From NCBI RefSeq assembly GCF_002086735.1, contig NZ_MVIJ01000029.1, forward strand, positions 1 to 64,000: a stretch of 64,000 nucleotides of DNA, given 5' to 3'. Shown here in pieces: positions 32,077 through 40,787 of this stretch (position 1 is its first letter; the number at the start of each line of letters is the position of its first letter). The DNA comes from Mycobacterium scrofulaceum (GTDB taxonomy: Bacteria > Actinomycetota > Actinomycetes > Mycobacteriales > Mycobacteriaceae). The notes beneath the pieces were generated by a model. It made no database searches and was not told the origin of the DNA. It worked only from the letters and a program-made list of their open reading frames with translations. The position numbers were made by a program, and so were the translations under genes.

Positions 32077-34143
32077 ATGACGAGCCCCACAGCACTACGA
32101 GGCGGTTCACCGCCGGGCGCCGCGCCCGGCGGTGCGCCGGTCGACCCGCAGCGACGCAATTTCATCTTCGTTGCGATCCTGCTCGGCATGCTGATGGCCG
32201 CGCTGGACCAGACGATCGTGGCGACCGCGTTGCCGACCATCGTCGCGAATCTCGGTGGCGCAGGCCATCAATCGTGGGTGGTCACCAGCTACCTGCTCGC
32301 CTCGACCATCATCACCGCCCTGGTCGGCAAGTTCGGTGACCTGTTCGGCCGCAAGCGGGTGTTCCAGGCTGCCGTCGTGTTCTTCGTCGCCGGCTCGGTG
32401 CTGTGTGGGCTCTCGAGCTCGATGGGCATGCTGGTCGCGTCACGTGCGCTGCAGGGCATCGGCGGCGGGGGCCTGATGGTGACCGCCATGGCGCTGATCG
32501 GCGAGGTGATCCCGCTGCGGGACCGCGGCCGCTACCAGGGGGCGATGGGCGCGGTATTCGGCGTCACCACCGTGATCGGTCCCTTGCTCGGCGGCTACTT
32601 CACCGACCACTTCACCTGGCGCTGGGCGTTCTGGATCAACGTGCCGATCTCGGTCGTGGTCTTCTTCGTGGCGGCCGCCGCCATCCCGGCGCTGTCCGAC
32701 CGCACCAAACCGGTCATCGACTACACCGGCATCGTGTTCGTCGGCCTGGGCGCCGCCGGGCTGACACTGGCCACCAGCTGGGGCGGGACCACCTACCCGT
32801 GGGGATCGCCCACGATCATCGGCCTGTTCGTCGGCTCGGTGAGCGCGTTGTGCGCCTTCGCCTGGGTGGAAAGCCGCGCCCCCGCGCCGATCCTGCCGAC
32901 CCGGCTGTTCGGCAGCCCGGTGTTCACGGTGTGCTGCGTCCTGTCCTTCGTGGTCGGGTTCGCGATGCTGGGCGCCCTGACGTTCCTGCCGACGTACATG
33001 CAGTTCGTCGATGGCGTCTCGGCCACCACGTCGGGCCTGCGCACGTTGCCGATGGTGGTCGGGATGCTGACCACCTCGATGGGCAGTGGCGTCATCGTCG
33101 GCCGCACGGGCAGATACAAGGTCTTTCCCGTCGCCGGCACCGCCGTCATGGCGGTGGCGTTCTTTCTGATGTCGAGGATGGACCCCTCGACATCGGTGGT
33201 GGTTCAGTCGCTGTTCCTTGTCATCCTCGGCGCCGGGATCGGGATGTGCATGCAGACCCTCGTCCTGATCGTGCAGAACACCGTGGACTTCGACGACCTC
33301 GGCGTCGCAACCTCCGGCGTCACCTTCTTCCGCACGATCGGCAGCTCGTTCGGCGCCGCCATCTTCGGTTCACTGTTCACGAACTTCCTGCACAGCCGGA
33401 TCGGCCCGGCGATGGCGGCCGGCCGTGCGCCGGCCGCGGCCGCCGCGTCGCCGGAGGCGTTGCACCGGCTGCCCCGCCAGGAGGCCGCTCCGATCGTCGC
33501 CGCCTACTCCGAGTCGCTCACCCAGGTATTCCTCTGGGCGGTCCCGGTCGCGCTGGTGGGTTTCGTCCTGGCGTTGTTCCTGCGGCAGGTCCCCTTGCGG
33601 CAAATGCACGACAGCACAATCGATCTCGGCGACGCGTTCGGCATGCCGAACACCGAGACACCGGATCAGATGCTGGAGGGCGCGGTCGAACGCATGCTGC
33701 GCGGTGTGCCCGGCATGCGATTGCGCAGCATCGCCATGCGACCCGACTGCCGACTCGACGTGGCCGGATTGTGGGGCGTCCTGCGCATCAACCGCTACGG
33801 GCAGATGTACGGCACGGCCCGGCTCACCGACATCGCCGAATACCTGCGGATACCGTTCGAGGTCCTGGAGCCCACCTTCTCGCGGCTGGTCGCCACAGGA
33901 TACGCCCGGGGCGACGGCAACCAGATGTGGCTCACACCCGCGGGGGCCCAGCAGGTGGACTACGTCCACTCGCTGCTGGTGGCCTGGCTGGTCGACAAGC
34001 TCGCCCGGTCACCGGGATTCGACGGACGACCGGATCGTCGCGTGGTCGAAACGGCGCTGAATCGAGTCGCGGGCCGCGTTCTCGCGCAACGGGACTGGAA
34101 CGACGACCGTCCCACCACGAAGATCCCGGTGCCCACACCCTGA
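32077..34143 (+). CDS. DHA2/EmrB-QacA-type MFS exporter with C-terminal winged-helix domain (Rv1877-like)
   Basis: 688 aa from the ATG at 32077 (GGAAGG 5 bases upstream); GTG 32047 is an alternative. The first 500 residues are a 14-helix major facilitator: LDQTIVATALPTIVANL (motif D1), GKFGDLFGRKRVF (motif A), and ALIGEVIPLRDRGRYQG. After the last helix comes a soluble tail; residues about 570-670 (RYGQMYGTARLTDIAEYLRI, ATGYARGDGNQMWLTPAG) look like a MarR-type winged helix. Such exporters expel drugs or lipids by proton exchange. The tail makes it a possible sensor or self-regulated pump. M. tuberculosis Rv1877 has nearly the same length, so the tail is conserved. Confidence 0.9.
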   Translation: MTSPTALRGGSPPGAAPGGAPVDPQRRNFIFVAILLGMLMAALDQTIVATALPTIVANLGGAGHQSWVVTSYLLASTIITALVGKFGDLFGRKRVFQAAVVFFVAGSVLCGLSSSMGMLVASRALQGIGGGGLMVTAMALIGEVIPLRDRGRYQGAMGAVFGVTTVIGPLLGGYFTDHFTWRWAFWINVPISVVVFFVAAAAIPALSDRTKPVIDYTGIVFVGLGAAGLTLATSWGGTTYPWGSPTIIGLFVGSVSALCAFAWVESRAPAPILPTRLFGSPVFTVCCVLSFVVGFAMLGALTFLPTYMQFVDGVSATTSGLRTLPMVVGMLTTSMGSGVIVGRTGRYKVFPVAGTAVMAVAFFLMSRMDPSTSVVVQSLFLVILGAGIGMCMQTLVLIVQNTVDFDDLGVATSGVTFFRTIGSSFGAAIFGSLFTNFLHSRIGPAMAAGRAPAAAAASPEALHRLPRQEAAPIVAAYSESLTQVFLWAVPVALVGFVLALFLRQVPLRQMHDSTIDLGDAFGMPNTETPDQMLEGAVERMLRGVPGMRLRSIAMRPDCRLDVAGLWGVLRINRYGQMYGTARLTDIAEYLRIPFEVLEPTFSRLVATGYARGDGNQMWLTPAGAQQVDYVHSLLVAWLVDKLARSPGFDGRPDRRVVETALNRVAGRVLAQRDWNDDRPTTKIPVPTP

Positions 34144-34173
34144 AACGGGCGGCGCGCGGCGTACCATCACGCC

Positions 34174-34668
34174 ATGAGCCGAATCGGAACATTTGCTGAC
34201 GACGACCTGGCCGGCTGGTTCGCGAAGTCTCCGGACATCGGCGGAGCCCTCGGCGGTTTCAGTCAGGCGGTCTATACCAAGAATCGGTTGCCGCTGCGCA
34301 CCCGCGAACTGGCCCGGGCCGTCATCGCCCACCGCAACGAATGCGTGGTCTGCGTCAACACCCGCGACGAGGACGGACCCGCCGCGGGCGTCGACGAGGA
34401 GTTGTACGACCATGCGCGCGAGTGGCGCACCTGGCCCGGCTACAGCGAACAGGAGCGGCTGGCGGCCGAGTTCGCGGACCGATTCGCCACCGATCACACC
34501 GCCCTGCGCGAGGACGAGGACTTCTGGAGCCGCTGCTCCGCACACTTCTCCGACGAGCTGCTGGCCGACTTGGCCCTGTCGTGCGCGTTGTGGGTCGGCA
34601 TGGGTCGCGTGTTGCGGACACTCGACATCGGCCAAGCCTGCAAGCTGACCATTCCCAGCCGCGCGTAG
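34174..34668 (+). CDS. Carboxymuconolactone decarboxylase (CMD)-family protein
   Basis: 164-aa all-helical protein with the CMD/AhpD redox motif Cys-Val-Val-Cys followed by N/H residues (AHRNECVVCVNTRDED). Members with CxxC are often peroxidase-like or disulphide-active rather than true decarboxylases. It starts 31 bases after the MFS gene and may share its transcript. A hairpin follows in the downstream gap. The actual substrate is unknown. Confidence 0.83.
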   Translation: MSRIGTFADDDLAGWFAKSPDIGGALGGFSQAVYTKNRLPLRTRELARAVIAHRNECVVCVNTRDEDGPAAGVDEELYDHAREWRTWPGYSEQERLAAEFADRFATDHTALREDEDFWSRCSAHFSDELLADLALSCALWVGMGRVLRTLDIGQACKLTIPSRA

Positions 34669-34741
34669 CCTCCCGCGCGAATCACTACCGCTCCCGCGCT
34701 CCCGCGCTCGCTCGCAACCCGCCCTCCCCGCGCGCCACGAC

Positions 34742-34790
34742 ACATAAACCTTTGCGACGACACGCCGGAAAACGTCGCGGCCGTTTATGT
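34742..34790 (+). terminator. Long imperfect hairpin between the CMD and LLM genes
   Basis: ACATAAAC (34742-34749) pairs with GTTTATGT (34783-34790), and inside it GCGACG pairs with CGTCGC (34773-34778). This gives a two-part stem around a 13-base loop. It stands in the 193-bp gap after the CMD gene, where a terminator is expected; there is no U run, as is common in mycobacteria. The A+T-rich outer stem is unusual for this GC-rich region. The rest of the gap shows no gene. Confidence 0.5.
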
Positions 34791-34861
34791 CTGGTGGGCA
34801 CAAATTCCGCCGTCACCGTGTTGCGGCGGGTAAGTACAGCGATGACAGGGAGGGCACCACG

Positions 34862-35752
34862 GTGAAGGTCCGCTTCGGCGTCGGACTGGGCGCCGACACC
34901 GCTCCGGATCGGTTGGCCCCCGTCGTCGACCACCTGGAGGCCAACGGGGTCGACTCGCTGTGGTTCTCCGAGCTGGTGTACTCACCGGCGGTCGATCCGG
35001 TGGTCGGGATGGCCTACGCGCTCGCAAGGACGACCCGGTTGAAGGTCGGCACCTCGGTGGCGGTGCTGCCCGGGCGGCACCCGATATTGGTCGCCAAGCA
35101 GTTGGCGTCGCTGGCGGCGGTCGCGCCCAAGCGGGTCCTGCCCGTCTTCGGCCTGCGCTCGGCGATCCCGGCCGAGCGCGAGGTGTTCGTCGTCCCCGAG
35201 GGGGAGCGGGCCGCCGTGTTCGACGAGGCGCTGCGGGTCCTGCGCTCGGCGCTGGAAGAGGACTCGGCGAGCTACGACGGCCGGTACTTCTCCGTCAGCG
35301 GCGCCGCCGTCATGCCCAGGCCGCGCCCCCCGCTGGACATCTGGCTCGGGGGCTCGGCGCCGGCGGCGTTCCGGCGGATCGGCGCGCTGGCCGACGGCTG
35401 GTTGGGCAGCTTCCTCACCCCCGACGAGGCGCGGGTGGGCCGCGAGTCGATCGAACGCGCCGCGTCGCAAGCGGGCCGGCGGATCGACCCCGATCACTTC
35501 GGCATCTCGTTGGCCGTGGTGGACGGGGCCGACGGTGAGTTGCCCGCGGCGCTGGCCGCCGCGGCCCGCAGTCGTCGCCCGGACGTCGACCCCGCCGACC
35601 TGATCGCCGTCGGATGGGATCGGCTGCACCGGCAGCTGGACGCCTACATCGACGCGGGATTGACGAAATTCGTCATCCGGCCGGCCGGTGGCGCGCCGTT
35701 GGACGGCTTCCTCGACCGGTTCGTCAGCGAGCTGACGGCGCGCCAGAACTGA
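34862..35752 (+). CDS. LLM-class F420-dependent oxidoreductase
   Basis: 296-aa luciferase-like (TIM-barrel) enzyme. The opening KVRFGVGLGADTAPDRLAPV, WFSELVYSPAVDP, TRLKVGTSVAVLPGRHPI and RPPLDIWLGGSAPAAFRRIG all match the F420-using branch abundant in mycobacteria. The GTG at 34862 has GGGAGG upstream; the earlier ATG at 34787 leads into the hairpin region and is unlikely. Substrates of most members are unknown; typical reactions are hydride transfers to or from lipids, sugars phosphates or drugs. It is followed 34 bases later by glnA3. Confidence 0.9.
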   Translation: MKVRFGVGLGADTAPDRLAPVVDHLEANGVDSLWFSELVYSPAVDPVVGMAYALARTTRLKVGTSVAVLPGRHPILVAKQLASLAAVAPKRVLPVFGLRSAIPAEREVFVVPEGERAAVFDEALRVLRSALEEDSASYDGRYFSVSGAAVMPRPRPPLDIWLGGSAPAAFRRIGALADGWLGSFLTPDEARVGRESIERAASQAGRRIDPDHFGISLAVVDGADGELPAALAAAARSRRPDVDPADLIAVGWDRLHRQLDAYIDAGLTKFVIRPAGGAPLDGFLDRFVSELTARQN

Positions 35753-35786
35753 ATTCCCGGGGCCCGGACATCCCGGCCCCTGCACA

Positions 35787-37148
35787 ATGACTGCCATGAC
35801 CGGCACACCGCTCGCCGCCGCGGCGATCGCCCAGCTGGAGGCCGAGGGCGTCGACACCGTCATCGGCACCGTCGTGAACCCCGCCGGGCTCACCCTGGCC
35901 AAGACGGTCCCGATCCGGCGGACGAACACCTTCGCCGACCCCGGCCTCGGCGCCAGCCCCTCGTGGCACGCCTTCGCGATCGACCAGAGCGGCATCGCCT
36001 TCACCCGCGATGTCGGCGTGATCGGCGACCAGCGCCTCCGCATCGACCTGTCGGCCTTGCGCATCGTCGGCGACGGGCTGGCGTGGGCGCCCGCCGCGTT
36101 CTTCTCCCAGGACGGCGCGCCCGACCCCGCGTGCGCCCGCGGGACGCTGGGCCGGGTCGAGGCCACGCTCGCCGAGGCCGGGGTCGACGCGCTGATCGGG
36201 CACGAGGTGGAATTCCTGCTGGTGGGTCCCGACGGCGCCCGCCTTCCGTCGACGCTGTGGGCGCAGTACGGCCTCGCCGGCGTCCTCGAGCATGAAGCGT
36301 TCGTCCGCGACGTCACCCGGTCGGCGGCGGCGGCCGGCATCGCGATCGAGCAGTTCCATCCCGAGTACGGGGCCAACCAGTTCGAACTCTCCCTGGCGCC
36401 CCAACCGCCGGTGGCCGCCGCCGACCAGTTGGTGCTGTTGCGGCTCGTCATCGGGCGGGTGGCCCGCCGCCACGACGTCCGCATCAGCCTGTCGCCCGCC
36501 CCGTTCGCGGACGGCGTCGGGTCCGGTGCGCACCAGCACTTTTCGCTGACGATGCCCGATGGTCCGCTGTTCTCCGACGGCGCGGGCGCGCACGGCATGA
36601 CGGCGACGGGGGAAAGCGTGGTGGCCGGGGTGGTCCACGGACTGCCGGAGGCTCAGGCCGTGTTGTGCGGGTCGATCGTGTCCGGCCTGCGGATGCACCC
36701 CGGCAACTGGGCCGGCGCGTACGCGTGCTGGGGAACCGAAAACCGCGAGGCGGCAGTGCGGTTCATCGCGGGTGGGCCCGGCAACCCGCGCGGCGGAAAC
36801 GTCGAAGTGAAGATCGTCGACCCCTCCGCGAACCCCTACCTGGCGTCGGCGGCGATTTTGGGGCTGGCCCTGGACGGAATCAAGCGCGGAGCGCCGCTGC
36901 CCCCGGAGGTCACGATCGACCCGGCCGACCTCGCCGCGTCCGAGCGGGACCGCGACGGCATCGTCAGCCTGGACAGGAAACAGGCCGAAGTGATTGCCGC
37001 GCTGGACCATTCCAAGCTGATGCGGGGTGTCCTGGGCGATCACGCGGTCGACATGCTCGTCGCCGTCCGCACGCTGGAGCACGAGCGGTACGGCAACCTC
37101 GACCCCGAGCAACTGGCGGACAAGTTCCGCATGGCCTGGAGCCTGTGA
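35787..37148 (+). CDS. glnA3: Glutamine-synthetase-family enzyme GlnA3
   Basis: 453 aa GS-I fold. Seen are GHEVEFLLVGPDG (metal glutamates), EQFHPEYGANQFELSLAPQ, the metal/ATP segment SGAHQHFSLTM, and NRE/RGGNVEVKIVDPSANPYLASAA near the end. The adenylylation tyrosine loop of GlnA1 is absent, so it is unlikely to be regulated that way. Actinobacterial GlnA3-type enzymes often join glutamate to polyamines or other amines rather than to ammonia. The adjacent amidohydrolase supports a gamma-glutamyl-amine pathway. ATG 35787 or 35796 can start it. The stop overlaps a possible GTG start of the next gene. Confidence 0.92.
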   Translation: MTAMTGTPLAAAAIAQLEAEGVDTVIGTVVNPAGLTLAKTVPIRRTNTFADPGLGASPSWHAFAIDQSGIAFTRDVGVIGDQRLRIDLSALRIVGDGLAWAPAAFFSQDGAPDPACARGTLGRVEATLAEAGVDALIGHEVEFLLVGPDGARLPSTLWAQYGLAGVLEHEAFVRDVTRSAAAAGIAIEQFHPEYGANQFELSLAPQPPVAAADQLVLLRLVIGRVARRHDVRISLSPAPFADGVGSGAHQHFSLTMPDGPLFSDGAGAHGMTATGESVVAGVVHGLPEAQAVLCGSIVSGLRMHPGNWAGAYACWGTENREAAVRFIAGGPGNPRGGNVEVKIVDPSANPYLASAAILGLALDGIKRGAPLPPEVTIDPADLAASERDRDGIVSLDRKQAEVIAALDHSKLMRGVLGDHAVDMLVAVRTLEHERYGNLDPEQLADKFRMAWSL

Positions 37149-37156
37149 CAGGGTCC

Positions 37157-38266
37157 ATGACATCCCACCCTCGCGCGCTGGCCGAGCACATCGACCAGGT
37201 GACCCTGATCGATCAACACGCCCACGGTTGCTGGCTGGCGCCGGGGGACCGCCAGCGGTTCGAGAACGCGCTCAACGAGGCCAACACCGAGCCGATCGTG
37301 GGCCCGGGATTCGACACGCAACTCGGCTTCGCCGTGCGGGCCCACTGTGCACCCGTCCTCGGTCTCCCGAAACATGTTGACCCACAATCATATTGGGAGA
37401 GGCGCACCCAGTTCGACGAGGTGGAACTGGCCCGCACGTTCCTGCCGCCCGCGGGAGTCGGTGACTGGCTAGTGGACACCGGGATCGGGGCGGACGTCGC
37501 CGGACCGGCCGACATGGCCGAGCTGTCCGGCGGCCGCGCGCACGAGATCGTCCGGCTCGAGCAGGTCGCCGAGCAGGCCGCGCGGGCGCCGGGCGACTAC
37601 GCGACGGCGTTCGAGGACGTCTTGCGCCGGCGCGCCGCGACGGCGGTCGGCACCAAGTCGATCCTGGCCTACCGGGGCGGGTTCGACGGCGACCTCACCG
37701 AGCCCTCGGCCGCACAGGTCACCGAGGCGGCCGGCCGGTGGCGCGACCGCGGCGGTACCCGGTTGACGGATCGGGTGCTGCTGCGTTTCGGGTTGCATCG
37801 GGCGCTGCGATTGGGCAAGCCCCTGCAATTGCACGTCGGCCTCGGCGACCGCGACTGCGACCTGCACAAGACCAACCCGCTGCTGTTGCTCGACTTCCTG
37901 CGGCGGTCCGGGGACACCCCGATCGTGCTGTTGCACTGCTACCCCTACGAGCGTGAGGCCGGATATCTCGCGCAGGCGTTCAACAACGTCTATCTCGACG
38001 GCGGGCTGAGCGTGAACCAGCTGGGGGCGCGATCACCGGCGTTCCTCGCCCGGCTGCTGGAGCTGGCGCCGTTCCACAAAATCCTCTACTCGTCGGACGG
38101 GTTCGGACCCGCCGAACTCCACTTCCTCGGTGCGGCCCTGTGGCGCACCGGCATTCACCGCGTGCTGCGCGAATTCGTGATCGGCGACGACTGGAGCGAA
38201 CGCGACGCCATCCGGGTGGTCGACCTGATCGCTCACGACAACGCCGCCGGTCTGTACGGCGTTTGA
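37157..38266 (+). CDS. Amidohydrolase-family protein next to glnA3 (Rv1879-like)
   Basis: 369 aa from ATG 37157; a GTG at 37145 overlapping the glnA3 stop (GTGA) is an alternative. It has the metal-binding LIDQHAHG near the N-terminus, LLHCYPYEREAGYLA, and LYSSDGFGPAEL with the late Asp of amidohydrolases. This is the domain found fused to glutamine synthetase in fungal FluG and plant nodulin-GS proteins; here it is a separate gene in an operon with glnA3. It may hydrolyse a gamma-glutamyl compound made by, or competing with, GlnA3. The reaction is inference. Confidence 0.87.
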   Translation: MTSHPRALAEHIDQVTLIDQHAHGCWLAPGDRQRFENALNEANTEPIVGPGFDTQLGFAVRAHCAPVLGLPKHVDPQSYWERRTQFDEVELARTFLPPAGVGDWLVDTGIGADVAGPADMAELSGGRAHEIVRLEQVAEQAARAPGDYATAFEDVLRRRAATAVGTKSILAYRGGFDGDLTEPSAAQVTEAAGRWRDRGGTRLTDRVLLRFGLHRALRLGKPLQLHVGLGDRDCDLHKTNPLLLLDFLRRSGDTPIVLLHCYPYEREAGYLAQAFNNVYLDGGLSVNQLGARSPAFLARLLELAPFHKILYSSDGFGPAELHFLGAALWRTGIHRVLREFVIGDDWSERDAIRVVDLIAHDNAAGLYGV

Positions 38267-38297
38267 CCCCCGGGGACCGCGGGGTATACGGGCGGTT

Positions 38298-39140
38298 ATG
38301 GCGACCGCGAAGGGCGTCTTGGATTGGGCCCGCAACACGGTCGTGTCGTGGGTGCCCAAGGCCGACCTCGACCAGCGGGACCCGGACTACATTCGCGACC
38401 AGCTTCCGGGCACCTGGCTGCTGGCGTCGTTCTACTTCCGGGCGGACGTGCGGGGCCTGGATCGCATCCCGGCCGAGGGGCCGGTGCTGCTGGTCGGCAA
38501 CCACAGCGGCGGCAACGTGCCGCCCGACACCTTCGTATTCACGTTGGCCTTCTGCTCGTATTTCGGCGTCGAACGGCCCTTCTATCAGCTGGCCCACAAC
38601 CTCGTCGTCTCCGCACCGCCGCTTGGCTGGCTGCGTAAGTTCGGCACCGTCGCCGCCAACCCCGAGAACGCCCGTCTCGCATTGGATTCCGGCGCCGCGC
38701 TGCTGGTCTACCCCGGCGGCGACTACGAGGTCTTCCGGCCCTCCTGGGAACGTCACAAGGTCGACTTCGGCGGCCGGATGGGCTACGTCAAGCTGGCCCG
38801 CGAGGCGGGGGTGCCGATCGTCCCCGTCGCCAGCGTCGGCGGTCAGGAGAGCGCGTTGTTCCTCAACCGCGGGCAGTGGCTGGCCAGGCTGCTGATGGCC
38901 GACCGGCTGCTCCGGCTCAAAAGCATCCCGATATCGCTGGCGCTGCCCTGGGGCCTGAACATCAGCGACCTGGCGGGCCACATCCCGCTGCCCACCAAGA
39001 TCGTGATCGAGGTTCAGGACCCGATCGAGGTCGACGGCTCGGATCTCGAGGACCAGGCGGTGCACGACAAGGTGATGGCCAGCCTGCAGGGCGGCGTCGA
39101 CCGGCTGGCCGCCGAACGGCGATTCCCGGTGATCGGCTGA
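38298..39140 (+). CDS. PlsC/DGAT-type lysophospholipid acyltransferase
   Basis: 280 aa. Acyltransferase motifs: VGNHSGGNVPPDTFVF with catalytic His69, VYPGGDYEVFRPSWERHKVDFGGRMGYV cut by the substrate-binding glycines, and VPIVPVASVGGQES. The NHSGG form is that of TMEM68/DGAT-like mycobacterial proteins such as Rv1920. It adds an acyl chain to a lysolipid or glycerol compound at the membrane; there is no clear full transmembrane helix. Its TGA overlaps the ATG of the next gene (TGATG), so it is coupled to a START/SRPBCC lipid-binding protein. Confidence 0.88.
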   Translation: MATAKGVLDWARNTVVSWVPKADLDQRDPDYIRDQLPGTWLLASFYFRADVRGLDRIPAEGPVLLVGNHSGGNVPPDTFVFTLAFCSYFGVERPFYQLAHNLVVSAPPLGWLRKFGTVAANPENARLALDSGAALLVYPGGDYEVFRPSWERHKVDFGGRMGYVKLAREAGVPIVPVASVGGQESALFLNRGQWLARLLMADRLLRLKSIPISLALPWGLNISDLAGHIPLPTKIVIEVQDPIEVDGSDLEDQAVHDKVMASLQGGVDRLAAERRFPVIG

Positions 39141-39574
39141 TGCGCGTCGAACGCCGTTGCGTCGTCAACGCCGACCGGTCCGCGGTGTGGAAGATCGTCA
39201 GCGACCCCGGCTGCTATCCGTCGTTCATGACGAGCCTGGAGCGTTGGGAGTCCTCGAACGACAAGCCCGCCGGCGTCGGTGCGCGCTACACCGTCCACTG
39301 GAAGATCGGCTCCGTACCCGTCGGTGGCCTGATCGAGGTGGTCGAGTTCGACGAGGACCGCGACCTGGCCTGGGTCGGCATCACCGGCGTCACGTTGCGC
39401 GGGCGGATCCGGCTGCGCGATGCGAACGACGGGCGAACGAAGGTGACGTTCCGGCTGTCGTATCAGGCGCCGGGCGGGCTGATCGGGTACATCGCGGACC
39501 GGTTAGCCGTGCGCCAGGTGGGACGCACGCTCTCGGAAACGTTGAAGCGCCTCCGGAAGCTGGCCGAGTCGTAG
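39140..39574 (+). CDS. SRPBCC (START-like) family protein
   Basis: 144 aa. It begins RVERRCVVNADRSAVWKIVSDPGCYPSF, the usual first strand and helix of the polyketide-cyclase/START fold, and ends in a long amphipathic helix (VRQVGRTLSETLKRLRKLAE). The fold encloses a hydrophobic ligand. Overlap with the acyltransferase gene (TGATG) suggests that it binds or delivers that enzyme's lipid. No catalytic residues can be assigned. Confidence 0.83.
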   Translation: MRVERRCVVNADRSAVWKIVSDPGCYPSFMTSLERWESSNDKPAGVGARYTVHWKIGSVPVGGLIEVVEFDEDRDLAWVGITGVTLRGRIRLRDANDGRTKVTFRLSYQAPGGLIGYIADRLAVRQVGRTLSETLKRLRKLAES

Positions 39575-39694
39575 CCGACTACGGGCGCGGCTATTTTTCC
39601 AATTCGCCCGTAATCAACCCGCGCGCGGCATACGCTCCGATCGACGAATCGGGCAACGTCACCAAACAGATCGAACAGGAAAGGGTTTGGGGGC

Positions 39695-39943
39695 ATGTTG
39701 CTCCGCGCAACTCTTGTCGTCGCAGCCATCGCCGCCGCCGCAACCGGTTTGGCAGCACCGGCCTACACGTCGCCCGGGTGCTACACCGCCAGCTCCGGTG
39801 ACTGCGTCCCGTATCCGCAGCACGGCGGCTCGCAGCCGCCGGGTGCCACCGCGCAATGCGCGGACGGAAACTGGTCGTTCAGCGAACATCCGCACGCCGG
39901 CGGCACCTGCCACGGCCACGGCGGCGTGCAGCGGTACTTGTAG
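39695..39943 (+). CDS. Small secreted DUF3761-like protein
   Basis: 82 aa. A signal peptide (LLRATLVVAAIAAAATGLAAPA) is followed by a mature part of about 60 residues with four cysteines: SPGCYTASSGDCVPYPQHGG, AQCADGNWSFSEHPHAGGTCHGHGG and a C-terminal aromatic-leucine end. The pattern (C..C.P.P......C.DG..S.S.H..G.C..HGGV) is that of DUF3761, probably two disulphides and a small metal- or wall-binding fold. Role unknown. A strong terminator follows. Confidence 0.8.
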   Translation: MLLRATLVVAAIAAAATGLAAPAYTSPGCYTASSGDCVPYPQHGGSQPPGATAQCADGNWSFSEHPHAGGTCHGHGGVQRYL

Positions 39944-39972
39944 CGGTCGGCGACGTCGGCGCTCCGGAAGCG

Positions 39973-40009
39973 CTGGGATGGTCGAAGACACGAGGGGTGA
40001 CCATCCCAG
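39973..40009 (+). terminator. 11-bp stem-loop terminator after the DUF3761 gene
   Basis: CTGGGATGGTC (39973-39983) and GACCATCCCAG (39999-40009) form a perfect 11-bp stem with a 15-base loop, starting 30 bases after the stop at 39943. There is no U run. The rest of the 235-bp gap up to the cation transporter shows nothing recognisable. Confidence 0.7.
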
Positions 40010-40178
40010 TGGCTCGGGCGTCGATGTCGCCGAATCCATCCCGGCCCAGCGTGTCGCCGGCGGCCCCGCTCGCCCGGGCCCACCACGCCGTCCCCAAGGG
40101 ATCGGCCGTTACCGGTGAGCCCCTCGCGCGCAACCCGCAAGCCTGGCTGGTGCGGCCGTGTGTGAGACTGCTCTAGTG

Positions 40179-40787
40179 ATGAGCCATCTCAGCGAAGGCG
40201 CGCGTAAGTCTTTGCTGCGGCGTGGATTTGCCCTCGAGTACGCCACGCTGGCCTGGAATGTGGTGGGTATCGTCGTTCTCGCGGTGGCGGCCATCGATGC
40301 GCGATCGGTGGCCTTGGCCGGCTTCGGCCTGGACTCCTTGATCGAGATCGGCGCCTCACTCGTGGTGGTCTGGGAGCTCTCCGGAACCGGTGAGGACCGC
40401 CAGCGGATTGCTTTGCGCCTCATCGGAGTCGGCTTCGCCGCGCTGGCGGTATACCTGCTGGTGCAATCAACCGTGGTGATAACCAAGGGCTTTCATCCGC
40501 AACACTCACCGCTGGGCATCGCCTGGACAGCGATCACCGCGGGGGCAATGTTCGCGTTGGCGGCCGGCAAGGCCCGAACCGGCGCCGCGCTGGGCAATCC
40601 GGTCCTCGCCACGGAAGGCCGGGTCACACTGATCGACGGCCTACTTTCGACTGCTGTCCTGCTCGGGCTGCTGCTCAACGCCCTCGCGGGCTGGTGGTGG
40701 GCCGATCCGCTCGCCGGGTATGTCCTTGTGCTCTACGCACTGCGTGAGGTCAAGGAGATTCTGTTCACCCACACTGCTGACCCGTAA
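40179..40787 (+). CDS. Cation-diffusion-facilitator-like membrane transporter
   Basis: 202 aa from ATG 40179 (GTG 40158 possible; no good ribosome site at either). About six hydrophobic helices; GFGLDSLIEIGAS and EGRVTLIDGLLST resemble the paired CDF signature with metal-binding acidic residues, and WWWADPLAGYVLVLYALREVKEIL matches CDF helix 6. It lacks the C-terminal cytoplasmic metal domain of full CDF exporters (about 300 aa). Together with the ArsR repressor and P1B ATPase just downstream it forms a metal-handling cassette. Confidence 0.8.
   Translation: MSHLSEGARKSLLRRGFALEYATLAWNVVGIVVLAVAAIDARSVALAGFGLDSLIEIGASLVVVWELSGTGEDRQRIALRLIGVGFAALAVYLLVQSTVVITKGFHPQHSPLGIAWTAITAGAMFALAAGKARTGAALGNPVLATEGRVTLIDGLLSTAVLLGLLLNALAGWWWADPLAGYVLVLYALREVKEILFTHTADP

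Noticed and set aside
34669..34741. Repeat-like runs of CTCCCGCGCT before the hairpin as a CRISPR or tandem array
   Set aside because: Only two partial, irregular units are seen, with no spacers; low-complexity GC sequence explains them.
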